Positions 25,851 through 36,616 are shown, counted from the first letter of the stretch. The stretch is 64,000 nucleotides of DNA from Granulicella sp. (GCA_025408425.1 JANXYX010000039.1:34693-98692), one strand, 5' to 3'. Notes: generated by a model from the letters alone, not told the origin. Numbers and translations: made by a program.

Positions 25851-27092
25851 GTGCATCGTGTCGTAGTCACCGGCCTCGGCTGCGTCACCCCGATCGGCTC
25901 CACCGTCGAAGACTTCCGTTCCTCTCTCTTCTCCGGCATCTCCGGCATCGCACCCTTTCCGCCATTTCCCGAAGCTCCCATCCCCAACGGGATTCGCTTC
26001 ACCCAGACCGGCCACGTCAAGAACTTCGACCCTCGCGCCCACCTCGCCAGCGGTGTCGTTGCCGCTTCAGACCGCACCGCCCAGTTCGCCATTATCGCCG
26101 CCCGTCAGGCCGCCCAGCAGAGCGAACTCACCCAGCACCACGCCCCAGACAAGATCGCAATCATCTTTGGCTGCTCCACCGGTGGCCGCTCCTCTGAAGA
26201 GTCCGAGACCGCCAAGCTCTACACCCGCGACGCCCGTCTTCACCCACTCTCTGTCGTTCGTACCATGGCCAACGCCGGGGCCAGCCACACCTCCATCGAC
26301 CTCGGCATCACCGGCCCCGTCCTCACCATCTCCACCGCCTGCGCCTCCGGCACCCACGCCATCGGCCTCGCCTTCCAGATGGTCCGCTCCGGCCTGGTCA
26401 CCGCCGCCATCGCCGGCGGCCACGAAGCTCCTCTCACCTTCGGCTTCCTCCGCGCCTGGGATAGCATGCGCGTCGTCTCCGCCACCCAGTGCCGCCCCTT
26501 CTCTGCCGACCGCGACGGAATGACACTCGGCGAAGGTGCAGCCATCCTCATCCTCGAAACCCTCGAGTCCGCTCAGGCCCGCAACGCCACCATCTTTGCT
26601 GAGATCATCGGCTTCGGCATGTCCGCCGATGCCCATCACATCACCAACCCCGCCACCGAAGGAGCCGCCTCCGCCATCCGCGCCGCGCTCAAAGACGCCA
26701 GCACCTCCCCGGAAGAAGCAGAGAGTCTCCGCGATCAGGTCGGTTTCATCAATGCCCACGGTACTGGCACTCAGGCCAACGACTCGACCGAAGCCGCCGC
26801 CATCCACCAGGTCTTCGGCTCACGCGCCTCCACTATCCCTGTCAGCTCTACCAAATCCCTCCACGGCCACTCCATCGGAGCCACCGGAGCCATCGAAGCC
26901 CTCGCCACAGTCCTCGCATTGCACCACCACCAACTTCCCGCCACCGCCGGAGTCACCACCATCGACCCAACCCTCGATCTGGACGTCATCATCGGCGCCC
27001 CCCGCTCCGTCACCCCCGCAATCGCCCTCTCTAACTCCCTCGCCTTCGGGGGCATCAACGCAGTCCTGGCGCTTCGCCCCTACACCGCCTGA
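25851..27092 (+). CDS. Beta-ketoacyl-ACP synthase II (FabF-like)
   Basis: 413 residues, GTG start at 25851. The KAS II triad is complete: Cys164 in STACASG, His303 in NAHGTGTQAND and His340 in KSLHGHSIGATG. It extends acyl-ACP with malonyl-ACP. Length and motifs are those of FabF, but its linkage to a type III PKS and a private ACP suggests a specialised copy, so I withhold the symbol. Codon use is very C-rich at third positions, like its neighbours from 23 to 33 kb. Confidence 0.92.
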   Translation: MHRVVVTGLGCVTPIGSTVEDFRSSLFSGISGIAPFPPFPEAPIPNGIRFTQTGHVKNFDPRAHLASGVVAASDRTAQFAIIAARQAAQQSELTQHHAPDKIAIIFGCSTGGRSSEESETAKLYTRDARLHPLSVVRTMANAGASHTSIDLGITGPVLTISTACASGTHAIGLAFQMVRSGLVTAAIAGGHEAPLTFGFLRAWDSMRVVSATQCRPFSADRDGMTLGEGAAILILETLESAQARNATIFAEIIGFGMSADAHHITNPATEGAASAIRAALKDASTSPEEAESLRDQVGFINAHGTGTQANDSTEAAAIHQVFGSRASTIPVSSTKSLHGHSIGATGAIEALATVLALHHHQLPATAGVTTIDPTLDLDVIIGAPRSVTPAIALSNSLAFGGINAVLALRPYTA

Positions 27093-27172
27093 GACAGCAC
27101 CCACCCATCGCAGAACCTGCAGCACTTAGTGCGTGTGCCGTATCTGAGGCCGCACAATAGCACCGCAAGCCA

Positions 27173-28033
27173 TTAGTGCCGAAAACTCTCGTGCCGATGC
27201 CGGGCCTTATAGACGTAGTGCCCCACCAGCCACCCAGCCGCGCTACCCACCAGCACATCAGTAGGGAAGTGCTGCTGCCCCATCACCCGCGTCAAACTCA
27301 CTCCTGTCGCCAGCGTATAGATCCCCGCTTGTTTCCAGCGCGAAGGATACTCCTCCGCTAGTACCGCTGCCGCCGACCACGCCAGCAAACTATGCGATGA
27401 GATAAACGAAGAATCCACCCCGGAGTGTCCCGTAAAAAACTCACCGTTTGCGTTATCTACATACGGCCTCTCGCGCCAGAAGATCAGCTTCAGCCCTTGC
27501 TCCACCACGACGCCATCCAGCAGCGCCTCACCGCTCAGTATTCCAGCCTCTTGCGCGTGCTCATCGTTCTTGAAGCGACCAAGCCCGTATAGAACCACTG
27601 GCGCAGCAATAAACCCGCCAATCACCACATTCGACGCATCCACATTCGCTTGATTGAAGTTTGCATCGTGGCTCACCACCTCAGTCATCACATAATGATC
27701 CGTCGCAAGCCCCACTCCGGTGGCCAGCGCCAGTGGTGCCAGCCAAATCAGGTCGCCCTTCCGCACTCGCAGCGGACTGGTCCAGATCGCCCCTTGGTCC
27801 TTCAGGATATGGATCGGCGTGTTCCTCACAGTCACAGCATCGCTGCTCTTCAGTTGCGCTACCGGAGCCTCTGGAAATATCGCCAAACTCCCCTGTGCAG
27901 TGCCATCCGTCTGGGCACGCACAACACCCGGCCTCGCAACCGTTGCCACAAACAGAAAACACGCAACCACCAGCATCGACGTTCTTCGGGGGACTCCCCG
28001 ATAGGGGACGTAAATCAATTCACTTGCGTTCAT
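27173..28033 (-). CDS. PAP2-family phosphatase, membrane/periplasmic
   Basis: 286 residues. An N-terminal hydrophobic segment is followed by the PAP2 motif set: KLIFWRERP (K-x6-RP), FISSHSLLAWS (the SGH block, here SSH) and SLTRVMGQQHFPTDVLVG (SR-x5-H-x3-D block, here TR). Such enzymes dephosphorylate undecaprenyl pyrophosphate or phosphatidic-acid-like lipids. The Thr for Ser in the third motif and Ser for Gly in the second are mild departures. Converges on the FabF-like gene. Undecaprenyl-PP recycling for the EPS pathway is possible but unproven. Confidence 0.88.
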   Translation of the reverse strand: MNASELIYVPYRGVPRRTSMLVVACFLFVATVARPGVVRAQTDGTAQGSLAIFPEAPVAQLKSSDAVTVRNTPIHILKDQGAIWTSPLRVRKGDLIWLAPLALATGVGLATDHYVMTEVVSHDANFNQANVDASNVVIGGFIAAPVVLYGLGRFKNDEHAQEAGILSGEALLDGVVVEQGLKLIFWRERPYVDNANGEFFTGHSGVDSSFISSHSLLAWSAAAVLAEEYPSRWKQAGIYTLATGVSLTRVMGQQHFPTDVLVGSAAGWLVGHYVYKARHRHESFRH

Positions 28034-28252
28034 CAGGCCTCAGTCAGTCTTTGATCTAAAACACATAACGGCTCGGCGACCTAGGTCTGATCTCTCCGCA
28101 AAATGCTACCGCTCGATCTATAGTCAGATGCCATCTACTGCCATCTCCGTAGTCTGTCCCACCACACTTTCTTCACATCCAACCAATTCAATCCCTTGGC
28201 CGAAACCCCAATCCACTAAAACCCTCCTCCGCCGCGATACCATACCCCCAGC

Positions 28253-29071
28253 ATGATCTCTGTCCTCATACTCACCCGCAACGAAGAACGCGACCTCCCC
28301 GGAGCCCTCGACTCGGTCTCCTGGTCCGACGACATCCACGTCTTCGACTCCTTCTCCACCGACAACACCATCGAAGTCGCTAAAGCTGCCGGAGTCCATT
28401 TCCACCAGCGCACCTTCGACGACTACGCCACCCACCGCAACGCCGCCCTCACCTCCATCGCCTTCAAACACCCCTGGGTATTTCTCCTCGATGCCGACGA
28501 GCGTCCCACTCCCGAACTCTCCCGCGAGATGCAGCAACTCACTCTCGCTGCGCCCGACCAGATTGCCGGCTTCCGCCTCCGCCGTCGCGACTTCCTCTTC
28601 GACACCTGGCTCAAGCACGCGCAGATCTCTCCCTTCTACATCCGTCTCGTCCGCCCCCAGCGCGCCCGCTATACCCGCGCCATCAACGAGGTCATCGAAG
28701 TCGACGGTCCTGTCGCCAACCTCAGCTACCCTCTCGATCACTACCCATTCTCCAAGGGCATTGCCCACTGGGTCAGCAAGCACAATCTCTACAGCACCAT
28801 GGAAGCCGAACTCATCTACAGGCAGCAGGGCCTGCAAAACCCATCCCTCCGCGCTGCTCTTCGCCACCCAGACTTCCACACCCGTCGCCTCCACCAGAAG
28901 GCCATCTTCTACCGACTCCCCGGCCGCCCCCTCATCAAGTGGCTCTATATGATGTTCGTCCGCGGAGCCCTTCTCGACGGCGCCGCCGGCCTCACCTACG
29001 CCACACTGCAATCCTTCTACGAGTACCTCATCGTCATCAAAACCAAAGAGCTACAGCGCGGCGGAGCATAG
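28253..29071 (+). CDS. Family 2 glycosyltransferase, WaaE/KdtX-like
   Basis: 272 residues. It opens MISVLILTRNEERDLPGAL, then VFDSFSTDNT and LLDADERPTPEL (metal-binding DxD), followed by FRLRRRDFLF and YTRAINEVIEVDG, the layout of WaaE-like glucosyltransferases of lipopolysaccharide core or EPS. Soluble or peripheral at the inner membrane. No other sugar genes are adjacent, so the acceptor is open. Confidence 0.9.
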   Translation: MISVLILTRNEERDLPGALDSVSWSDDIHVFDSFSTDNTIEVAKAAGVHFHQRTFDDYATHRNAALTSIAFKHPWVFLLDADERPTPELSREMQQLTLAAPDQIAGFRLRRRDFLFDTWLKHAQISPFYIRLVRPQRARYTRAINEVIEVDGPVANLSYPLDHYPFSKGIAHWVSKHNLYSTMEAELIYRQQGLQNPSLRAALRHPDFHTRRLHQKAIFYRLPGRPLIKWLYMMFVRGALLDGAAGLTYATLQSFYEYLIVIKTKELQRGGA

Positions 29072-29384
29072 CCAGACTCTCGCTCCCGCGTCGCATCTGC
29101 CATCGATTCGCTATGTTCGATAGGCTACGAAGCCTCGCAATCTCCCTCAGTTCCCCAAAAAAATCCTTGCCATGAAGCTCGGTTCAAGTTACTTTGGGCT
29201 ATCTTCACCTCAAATTCACAATCTTGAGTTTTCTGTCGCACTGTCATCCGCCTTATCGGCACTTGAATAACAGTAGGTCGTCGCCCCCCGTCCGCGCGAC
29301 TCAGGCAGCTTTGTAAATCAATTCATCCCCCCAAAACACCGCTCTTAAGCGGCAGGAAATCCTCGTCTTTTTTCTGGAGGCAAT
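29072..29384 (+). other. Upstream region of the TonB-dependent receptor
   Basis: 313 bp without a gene. A small hairpin CCGCT-CTTA-AGCGG lies at about 29339-29352, just before the receptor's TGGAGG ribosome site. No sigma-70 or sigma-54 promoter can be called with confidence. Confidence 0.4.
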
Positions 29385-32300
29385 ATGATTCAAGCACCCC
29401 GCAGCTATCTGCAGATAGCTCTCCGCGTCGCCACACTCATACTCTTTACCTGCGTCCTCACCCTCGCAGGTTACGCCCAGACCTTCCGCGGCGGCATCAA
29501 CGGAACCGTCACCGACAAAACCGGTGCCGCACTCTCCAACGCCACAGTAGTCGCCACCCAGACCGACACCGGCAGCAGCCACACCACTCTCACCACCAGT
29601 GGTGGCGCGTTCCTCTTTCAGGATCTCCCTCTCGGCACATACAGCGTCACCGTCAACATCACCGGCTTCCAGACCATCAAGACCGACAAAATTATGGTCT
29701 CCGCTGGAATCATCTACACCCTACCTGTCTCGCTCCCCATCTCCTCCTCCGCAACCTCTATCGAAGTGGATGCAGCCGGCGTCGCACTCGACACCACCAG
29801 CACCGTCCAGACCACCGTCCTCGATGCGAAGGCTGTCGCAGATCTCCCCCTCAACGGCCGCGACTTCACCCAGATGATCGGTCTCACCCCCGGCTACGCT
29901 GGCTACACCGGCGGCGGCTACGGCTCACTCAACGGAACCCGCGCCAACCAGATGAACTGGCAGATCGACGGCGTCGATAACAACGACCTCTGGCACAACA
30001 TTCCTGCCGTCAACCAGGGCGGCGTCTCCGGCATCGCCGGCATCGTTCTCCCCCTCGACGCCGTGGATCAGTTCTCAGCCCAGACTCAGGCAGGCCCAGA
30101 AGGCGGACGCAACCCCGGCGGCACCATCAACCTCACGCTCCGCGCCGGAACCAACCAGCTTCACGGCAGCCTCTACTACTTCAATCGCAACGAACTCTTC
30201 GGAGCCAAGAGCCCCTTCGCCGACACCAAGCAGAAAGTCCGCAACTATAACTACGGATTCTCCGTCGGTGGTCCCTTCATCCACGACAAACTCTTCGGAT
30301 TCCTCACCTACGAGAAGCAGCGCTTCACCATCGGTCAGTCCGGCACAGCAACTGAGCCTTCCGTCGGCTGGCAAAATCAGGCCAAGGCCATCCTCGCGGC
30401 GCATAACATCCCGGTCAACCCCGTCATGCAAAGCGTCCTCAACACCCTTTGGGGTACCAGCGTTCTCGCCAAAGATACCGTCGGCGTCGCCAACAACTAC
30501 CACTCCAGCGATCCCGAATTCGGCTACAGCTATAACGGCCTCAGCAAGGTCGACTACCAGCTCAGCAGCAAGGACAACCTCAGCGCCCACTGGTTCGTCG
30601 GCCAGGGCAACCAGGTCGCTCCTGTCGGCTCGCAGCTGCTCGCCTACTACGAAGCTGCTCCCATCCACGTCCAGAACATTGCCATCGTCTACAACCGCAT
30701 CCTCTCGTCCCGCATGACCAATCAGGTCCTCGCCGGCGTCAACTACTTCAATCAGGTCTTCAACGACAACAATACCTCGGCCAACGTCCAGAGCCTCGGC
30801 TTCGTTACCGGAGCCCCGTATCCCAACGCCCCCAACATCGCCATCAAGAACTTCGATCCAGTCGGTCTCACGCCTCCCGAGGGGCGCAACGACATCACCG
30901 GTCACATCACCGACCAGCTCTCCTGGGTCGTCGGTAAACACCAGTTCCGTTTCGGGGGAGAATACCGCAAAGCTCAACTCAACGAGTTCTACCACCGTCA
31001 CGCAACCGGCACCTTCAAGTTCGATGGCACACAAGCCGTTCCCACAGCCAGCCGTCCCACCGCCAACCCCGACGGTCTCGATGGCTACCGTTACGCCCTC
31101 GCGGACTATCTCGCAGGAAAAACCTCATCGGCTTCCATCGCCATCGGTGATCCTGAGCGCCAGGTCTACGTCAATACCTGGTTCCTCAACGCAGGAGACT
31201 CCTGGCAGTTCAGCCCCAAACTCAACGTCAACTACGGCATCCGTTACGACTACGAAGGCCCCTTCCATAACAGCAAGATGGATATGTCCGTCTTCCGTCC
31301 TGCGCTCACTGCCAGCAACGGCCTGGCCTTCCAGGGCAACCAGACGGACTCGCTCTATCAGCGCTACTACAAGAGCGTCAGCCCCCGCCTCGGAGCCAGC
31401 TATCAAATCGACCAGAACACTGTCGTCCGCGCAGGCTTCGGCTTCTATTTCGATACGCCGAACCTCAACCCCTTCCTCGACAACCGTCCCGGCAACTCGG
31501 CGCCGAATGGCGTAGAAGGCAATCCCGGTGGTCCAAACCCTGTCTACACCGTGGCTCCCATTCTCGGCGCAAAGAGCACCATCACACAGGGCGTCGCTAT
31601 CTTTCCTTCGTCGCAGGGCTATCCCTGCACTGCCACCTCCACCTGCGGCGTCTTCTCCATCGACCCCAACTTCCGCTCCGCTTACAACGAGAACTACAGC
31701 TTCAACATCGAGCACACCCTTGCCCCCAGCATCATCGCGCAAGTTGGCTACGTCGGCAGCGAAGGCCGGCGTCTCCTCAGCCTGATCGATATCAACCAGG
31801 GCACCAGCCAGGCATCACGCCCCTTCTACAAGCTCTATCCGCAGTACAGCAACATCAACCAGATCGAGAGCATCGGCACCTCCAACTACAACGCCCTCCA
31901 AACCGAGATTCGACTGCAGAACTGGCATCACCTCTCGGCCTCGGCCGTCTACACCCTCAGTCACAACCTCGACGAGATAACCGCCTATCGCGGTGCTCTC
32001 CCGCAGAACAACCTCAACTTCAAGGGAGACTACGGCAACTCCGACTTCGATACTCGCAACACGTTCGTCAGCTTCCTCAGCTACCAACTGCCGGGCTCCT
32101 CTCACGCGCGGTTGCTCACCAACGGTTGGCAGCTTAACTCCCTGTTCAGCTTTCACGGTGGTCAACCCTTCACCGTCCACGCCTCTGGTGATATCAGTGG
32201 CACCAACGAAGGAAACGATCGCGCTGTTCAGGTTGGCCCCATCACCAAGGCCTACCAAGGGCAAGCGCCCGGAGTGAATTGGATCGATCCAGCTGCCTTT

Positions 32301-32603
32301 ACTGATCCCGCACCCGGCACCTTCGGTACCTCGCGCCGCAACGCCTACTACGGCCCCGGATACTCCGACGTCGACTTCTCTGTCTTCAAGGACACGAAGA
32401 TCAAGGAACGAGTTACCGTCCAGTTCCGTGCCGAAATGTTCAACCTCTTCAACCGTGCCAACTACGCGCCTCCCGGAGGCGGCAGCGTCTCCGTCGGCGG
32501 CGACTTCTCCCTCAACGACACCATCGGCGACTACAACGGCGCACCCGGCATAGGAGCCGGCGAAGCCTTCAACACCCAGTTCGCCATGAAGGTGATCTTC
32601 TAA
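29385..32603 (+). CDS. Oar-like TonB-dependent receptor with carboxypeptidase-regulatory-like domain
   Basis: 1072 residues, start ATG 29385 after TGGAGGCAAT. A signal peptide ends near AGYAQ. Residues about 35-115 form a carboxypeptidase-regulatory-like beta-sandwich (GGINGTVTDKTGAALSNATV ... GTYSVTVNITGFQ). A plug domain follows (LPLNGRDFTQMIGLTPG, NQMNWQIDGVDNND), then a long beta-barrel ending in FNTQFAMKVIF. This is the Oar-type receptor class, expanded in Acidobacteriota and thought to import large substrates. No SusD-like partner or TonB gene is adjacent. A strong terminator follows. Confidence 0.93.
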   Translation: MIQAPRSYLQIALRVATLILFTCVLTLAGYAQTFRGGINGTVTDKTGAALSNATVVATQTDTGSSHTTLTTSGGAFLFQDLPLGTYSVTVNITGFQTIKTDKIMVSAGIIYTLPVSLPISSSATSIEVDAAGVALDTTSTVQTTVLDAKAVADLPLNGRDFTQMIGLTPGYAGYTGGGYGSLNGTRANQMNWQIDGVDNNDLWHNIPAVNQGGVSGIAGIVLPLDAVDQFSAQTQAGPEGGRNPGGTINLTLRAGTNQLHGSLYYFNRNELFGAKSPFADTKQKVRNYNYGFSVGGPFIHDKLFGFLTYEKQRFTIGQSGTATEPSVGWQNQAKAILAAHNIPVNPVMQSVLNTLWGTSVLAKDTVGVANNYHSSDPEFGYSYNGLSKVDYQLSSKDNLSAHWFVGQGNQVAPVGSQLLAYYEAAPIHVQNIAIVYNRILSSRMTNQVLAGVNYFNQVFNDNNTSANVQSLGFVTGAPYPNAPNIAIKNFDPVGLTPPEGRNDITGHITDQLSWVVGKHQFRFGGEYRKAQLNEFYHRHATGTFKFDGTQAVPTASRPTANPDGLDGYRYALADYLAGKTSSASIAIGDPERQVYVNTWFLNAGDSWQFSPKLNVNYGIRYDYEGPFHNSKMDMSVFRPALTASNGLAFQGNQTDSLYQRYYKSVSPRLGASYQIDQNTVVRAGFGFYFDTPNLNPFLDNRPGNSAPNGVEGNPGGPNPVYTVAPILGAKSTITQGVAIFPSSQGYPCTATSTCGVFSIDPNFRSAYNENYSFNIEHTLAPSIIAQVGYVGSEGRRLLSLIDINQGTSQASRPFYKLYPQYSNINQIESIGTSNYNALQTEIRLQNWHHLSASAVYTLSHNLDEITAYRGALPQNNLNFKGDYGNSDFDTRNTFVSFLSYQLPGSSHARLLTNGWQLNSLFSFHGGQPFTVHASGDISGTNEGNDRAVQVGPITKAYQGQAPGVNWIDPAAFTDPAPGTFGTSRRNAYYGPGYSDVDFSVFKDTKIKERVTVQFRAEMFNLFNRANYAPPGGGSVSVGGDFSLNDTIGDYNGAPGIGAGEAFNTQFAMKVIF

Positions 32604-32628
32604 CTAACCCAGAGCAGCCCCCCCAAAC

Positions 32629-32670
32629 AAAAGCCCCACCCCCGCAAATCATCGCAAAGGTGGGGCTTTT
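32629..32670. terminator. Rho-independent terminator between convergent genes
   Basis: AAAAGCCCCACC (32629-32640) pairs perfectly with GGTGGGGCTTTT (32659-32670). T-tracts at both ends make it bidirectional: it ends the TonB receptor on the plus strand and phosphoketolase on the minus strand, whose stop lies 20 nt away. Confidence 0.93.
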
Positions 32671-32689
32671 CCTGCTCACGAGTCGGCTG

Positions 32690-35089
32690 CTACAACGGCC
32701 ACTTCCACTCCCGAATCTCTGGCCGGTCAATCCCATTCTCATGTGCATAGATCACGCATTCGATAATCCGGTCCTTCAGCCACTCCTTCGTATGCGCCGC
32801 CGTCGCCTGCAGCCGCGGCACGCGATCAATCACGTCAATTGCCAGGTTGAACCGGTCTACCTGGTTCAATATCGCCAGCTCCAGCGGAGTGTTGATGTTG
32901 CCCTTCTCCTTGTACCCGCGCACATGGATGTTCTCGTGGTTCGTCCGCCGATAGGTCAGCTTGTGAATCAGCGAAGCATACGCGTGGAAGTTGAAGATCA
33001 CCGGCTTGTCCTTCGTAAACAGGCTGTCGAACTCCCGGTCCGATAGCCCATGCGGATGCTCCGTCTCCGGCATTAGTCGGAACAGGTCCACCACATTCAC
33101 AAACCGTATCTTCAAATCCGGGCACCGCTCCCGCAGAATCGCCACTGCCGCCAGCGCCTCTGCGGTCGGAATATCACCCGCGCAAGCCAGAACCACATCC
33201 GGCTCCATCCCTGCATCATTACTCGCGAAGTCCCATATCCCGATGCCCTTCGTGCAATGCTTCACCGCCGTATCTATGTCCAGATACTGCAGGTGCGGAG
33301 CCTTGTCCGCCACAATCACATTCACGTAGTTCGTACTTCGCAGGCAGTGGTCGCCAACGCTCAACAGGCAGTTCGCATCCGGTGGCAGATAGATCCGCGT
33401 TACGTCCGGACTCTTGTTCGTCACCACGTCCAGAAAACCCGGGTCCTGGTGTGTAAATCCGTTATGGTCCTGCCGCCACACCAGCGACGTAATCAGCAGA
33501 TTCAGCGATGAGATCGGCGCTCTCCACCGCAACTCCTGCTTGCTCTTCTCCAGCCACTTCGCATGCTGGTTGAACATCGAGTCGATGATGTGTACGAACG
33601 CCTCATAGGTTGAGAGAAATCCATGCCGTCCCGTCAGCAAATACCCTTCAAGCCAGCCCTCCAGCGTATGCTCGCTCAGCATCTCCATCACACGCCCGCA
33701 CGCAGAGAGATTGCCGCCGTCTTCATCCTCAGGCAGCAGCTCTGCCATCCACGTCTTGCCGCTCGCCTCATAGATAGCCTGCAGCTTGTTTGAGGCCGTC
33801 TCATCCGGCCCAAACACACGAAAGTTCTTCATATTCCGCGCCATCACATCCCGCAGAAAGTGCGCCAACACATCCGTCGAAGAGACTTCTATTTGCCCCG
33901 GCTTCTCCACCTTCACCGCGTAGTCGCAAAAAACCGGCAGATCCAGCGGCTTCCGCAGCGCTCCGCCATTCGCGTGCGGATTCGCGCTGATGCGTCGCGG
34001 TCCCACCGGCGCCATCTCCTTCAACTCCTTGATCAGCGCGCCGTTCTTATCGAACAACTCCTCCGGCTTGTAACTCCGCAGCCACGCTTCCACCTGCTGC
34101 AGGTGCGGTGGATTCGTCGCCGGATCCAGAATCGGAACCTGGTGCGCTCGCCACGATCCCTCCACCTTGTGTCCATCCACCTCCTTCGGTGCCGTCCATC
34201 CCTTCGGCGTACGCAGAATAATCATCGGCCACCGCGGTCGTTCTGCAGATCCATTCCGCCGCGCATTCTCCTGGATCGCGCGAATCTCTTTCACGCAATG
34301 CTCTGTCACTGCGGCCATCTTCTGGTGCATCACAGCCGGGTCATCCCCCTCCACCACATACGGGGTCCATCCCATTCCCTTGAACAGGCTATCCAGCTCC
34401 TCCGCAGAAATACGCGCCAGAATCGTGGGGTTTGCGATCTTGTAACCATTAAGGTGAAGTATGGGCAGCACCGCGCCATCGTGAATCGGATTCAGAAATT
34501 TATTCGAGTGCCAGCTCGTAGCCAGCGGCCCCGTCTCCGCCTCGCCGTCTCCTACCACCACCGTTACAATCAGGTCAGGATTGTCGAACGCAGCACCAAA
34601 CCCATGCGACAGGCTATATCCCAGCTCGCCACCCTCATGAATCGAGCCCGGTGTCTCTGGCGTGCAATGGCTCCCAATCCCGCCCGGAAAAGAAAACTGC
34701 TTGAAGAACTTCTGCATCCCCTCGACATCTTCGCTCTTGTCAGGATAGACCTCGGAGTACACGCCCTCCAGATAGCTGTTCGACAACGTAGCGGGAGCCC
34801 CGTGTCCCGGCCCCGACAGGAAGATCACGTTCAAGTCATAGCTCTTGATCAGCCGGTTCAGATGCACCCATATAAAGGTCTGCCCTGGATCTGAACCCCA
34901 GTGCCCCAGCAACCGTTTCTTGATGTGCTCCGGCTTCAGCGGCTCCCGCAACAACGGATTAGCCCGCAGATACAGCATCCCCACGCACAGGTAGTTGCAC
35001 GCCCGCCAGTAAGCATCAATCTTGCGTAGCTCTTCTGCGCCAAGCGGCGTCGCAACAGAATTTAGAGAGTTCAAGGTAGCAATCGACAT
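32690..35089 (-). CDS. xfp: Phosphoketolase (xylulose-5-P/fructose-6-P)
   Basis: 799 residues, a full-length thiamine diphosphate enzyme. Family blocks include [63 protein letters not shown] and the C-terminal [20 protein letters not shown]. It cleaves xylulose-5-P (and probably fructose-6-P) with phosphate to acetyl phosphate plus a glyceraldehyde-3-P or erythrose-4-P. GGAGAA precedes the ATG. Acetate kinase is encoded 138 nt upstream on the same strand, so the two form a short ATP-yielding bypass. Cytoplasmic. Confidence 0.97.
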   Translation of the reverse strand: MSIATLNSLNSVATPLGAEELRKIDAYWRACNYLCVGMLYLRANPLLREPLKPEHIKKRLLGHWGSDPGQTFIWVHLNRLIKSYDLNVIFLSGPGHGAPATLSNSYLEGVYSEVYPDKSEDVEGMQKFFKQFSFPGGIGSHCTPETPGSIHEGGELGYSLSHGFGAAFDNPDLIVTVVVGDGEAETGPLATSWHSNKFLNPIHDGAVLPILHLNGYKIANPTILARISAEELDSLFKGMGWTPYVVEGDDPAVMHQKMAAVTEHCVKEIRAIQENARRNGSAERPRWPMIILRTPKGWTAPKEVDGHKVEGSWRAHQVPILDPATNPPHLQQVEAWLRSYKPEELFDKNGALIKELKEMAPVGPRRISANPHANGGALRKPLDLPVFCDYAVKVEKPGQIEVSSTDVLAHFLRDVMARNMKNFRVFGPDETASNKLQAIYEASGKTWMAELLPEDEDGGNLSACGRVMEMLSEHTLEGWLEGYLLTGRHGFLSTYEAFVHIIDSMFNQHAKWLEKSKQELRWRAPISSLNLLITSLVWRQDHNGFTHQDPGFLDVVTNKSPDVTRIYLPPDANCLLSVGDHCLRSTNYVNVIVADKAPHLQYLDIDTAVKHCTKGIGIWDFASNDAGMEPDVVLACAGDIPTAEALAAVAILRERCPDLKIRFVNVVDLFRLMPETEHPHGLSDREFDSLFTKDKPVIFNFHAYASLIHKLTYRRTNHENIHVRGYKEKGNINTPLELAILNQVDRFNLAIDVIDRVPRLQATAAHTKEWLKDRIIECVIYAHENGIDRPEIREWKWPL

Positions 35090-35227
35090 CGGGTTCTCCT
35101 TGCCTAAAGTAGCCAGTCAACGCTGACATATTCCATCAAAAAACTGGGGCCGGCTCAACAATCTGCAATTGAAAACTACGACCTACCCCATCCTCTCAAA
35201 GCAAACATCAATAGTCGGTGACTCCCA

Positions 35228-36463
35228 TCACAACGCCCCTGTCCCTACTTTGGATGCAGTAAGGTTCCTCACGTGGATCGCAATCATCCGATCTTCTTCC
35301 GCTGGCACCACATACACTGCCACCCGCGACGAAGCGCCACTCACGCATCGCACTCCGTCCACCCCATTCGCCGTATTATTTGCGCCGTCCACAACCACTC
35401 CCATCTCTTCCAGTCCATCCAGAATCTCCGCGCGCGAGGCCACATCATGCTCGCCAATCCCGCCTGAAAAAACAATCGCGTCTAGCCCACCCATCAGCCA
35501 CGCAAACCCGCCAATCGCCTTCCGAACACTCCGCGTGAACACCTCAACCGCCAGTTGCGCTCGTTTATCTCCTTGTCCTGCCACCTCCCGAACTCTCTTC
35601 ATATCGTTCGGCATCCCTGCCAGCCCCACCATCCCCGCCGAGCGATTCAGCATCTCCTCCACACCCGAAATCGTCGCAGCTTTGTCCCCGTCCTGTTGCC
35701 GCAACAGGTATAGCAGCACCCCCGGATCAAGGTCCCCCGGCCGAGTTCCCATCACAACGCCGCCCGTCGGCGTCAGACCCATCGTCGTGTCCACTGATCG
35801 CCCACGCACCACCGCCGTCACGCTGCATCCACTCCCCAGGTGCGCAATCACCATCCGCTGCGGAAACCGCATCTCCCCACACTGCGCCGCATCCAGCATC
35901 TGCCGCACGATCGACTCGCAACTCAGCCCATGGAACCCGTACCGTCGCACCCCGCGCTTCCGAACCTCTTCCGGAAGCGCATAGGTCGTAGCCTCCTCCC
36001 CCATCGAATCGTGAAACACCGTGTCGAAGCACGCGTAATGCTCCAGATCAGGAAACCGCACCATCATCTCCCGAATCACCACAATCGCTGCCGGAGCATG
36101 CAGCGGCGCAAACTCCACCGCCTCTTCCAACTCCTGCAGCACATCACCCGTAATCTTTGTGTGCTGATCCAGCTTCGCCCCCGGATGCACCACCCGATAC
36201 CCCAGCGCCTCCACCTTCGGCAGACCCGGCCTCGTCACTGCGTTTACAACTAACTCAATCGCCTCTGCCGCACTCCCCGCCCTCACCGTATCCGAAGCCC
36301 CTCGCAGGTCCTTCCCCTCGGCATCCCGAAACTCAAATCCTGCCTTCCCTGAGCCGATCCCTGTCACCTCCCCTGCATACAGCGAGTCAATTCCACGCCT
36401 CCCCGCCTCGAACAGCGAGAACTTGATCGACGACGATCCGCTATTAATCGCCAGAATCTGCAT
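35228..36463 (-). CDS. ackA: Acetate kinase
   Basis: 411 residues with the ASKHA signatures AINSGSSSIKFSLF at the N-terminus, MVIAHLGSGCSVTAV and VFSGGIGEHD. It converts acetyl phosphate and ADP to acetate and ATP (reversible). GGAGG lies upstream of the ATG at 36463. The phosphoketolase gene follows on the same strand, which makes the direction acetyl-P to ATP likely. No phosphotransacetylase is adjacent. Confidence 0.96.
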   Translation of the reverse strand: MQILAINSGSSSIKFSLFEAGRRGIDSLYAGEVTGIGSGKAGFEFRDAEGKDLRGASDTVRAGSAAEAIELVVNAVTRPGLPKVEALGYRVVHPGAKLDQHTKITGDVLQELEEAVEFAPLHAPAAIVVIREMMVRFPDLEHYACFDTVFHDSMGEEATTYALPEEVRKRGVRRYGFHGLSCESIVRQMLDAAQCGEMRFPQRMVIAHLGSGCSVTAVVRGRSVDTTMGLTPTGGVVMGTRPGDLDPGVLLYLLRQQDGDKAATISGVEEMLNRSAGMVGLAGMPNDMKRVREVAGQGDKRAQLAVEVFTRSVRKAIGGFAWLMGGLDAIVFSGGIGEHDVASRAEILDGLEEMGVVVDGANNTANGVDGVRCVSGASSRVAVYVVPAEEDRMIAIHVRNLTASKVGTGAL

Positions 36464-36616
36464 ACATCCTCCACAAAATCAACGCTCAATCCACACTACA
36501 CCCGCCTCTTCGATGACTAATAAATCTTCAGCTCTCAGCCAACCCCGCTGAACCTCCCACAAAAGTCCCATATCCGCCAACACCCAAATTCCGTCACCCC
36601 CATCTACACTTGTCTC

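Noticed and set aside
28124..29011. 295-codon minus-strand frame over the WaaE-like GT
   Set aside because: Val/Glu/Gly-rich antisense shadow of a well-conserved GT2 gene.
30075..31034. 319-codon minus-strand frame in the TonB receptor
   Set aside because: Antisense shadow; acidic Val/Glu/Gly composition typical of the complement of C-rich coding DNA.
33860..34894. 344-codon plus-strand frame inside phosphoketolase
   Set aside because: Antisense to a clearly conserved enzyme; composition (Arg/His/Leu-rich) is that of a GC-rich shadow frame.
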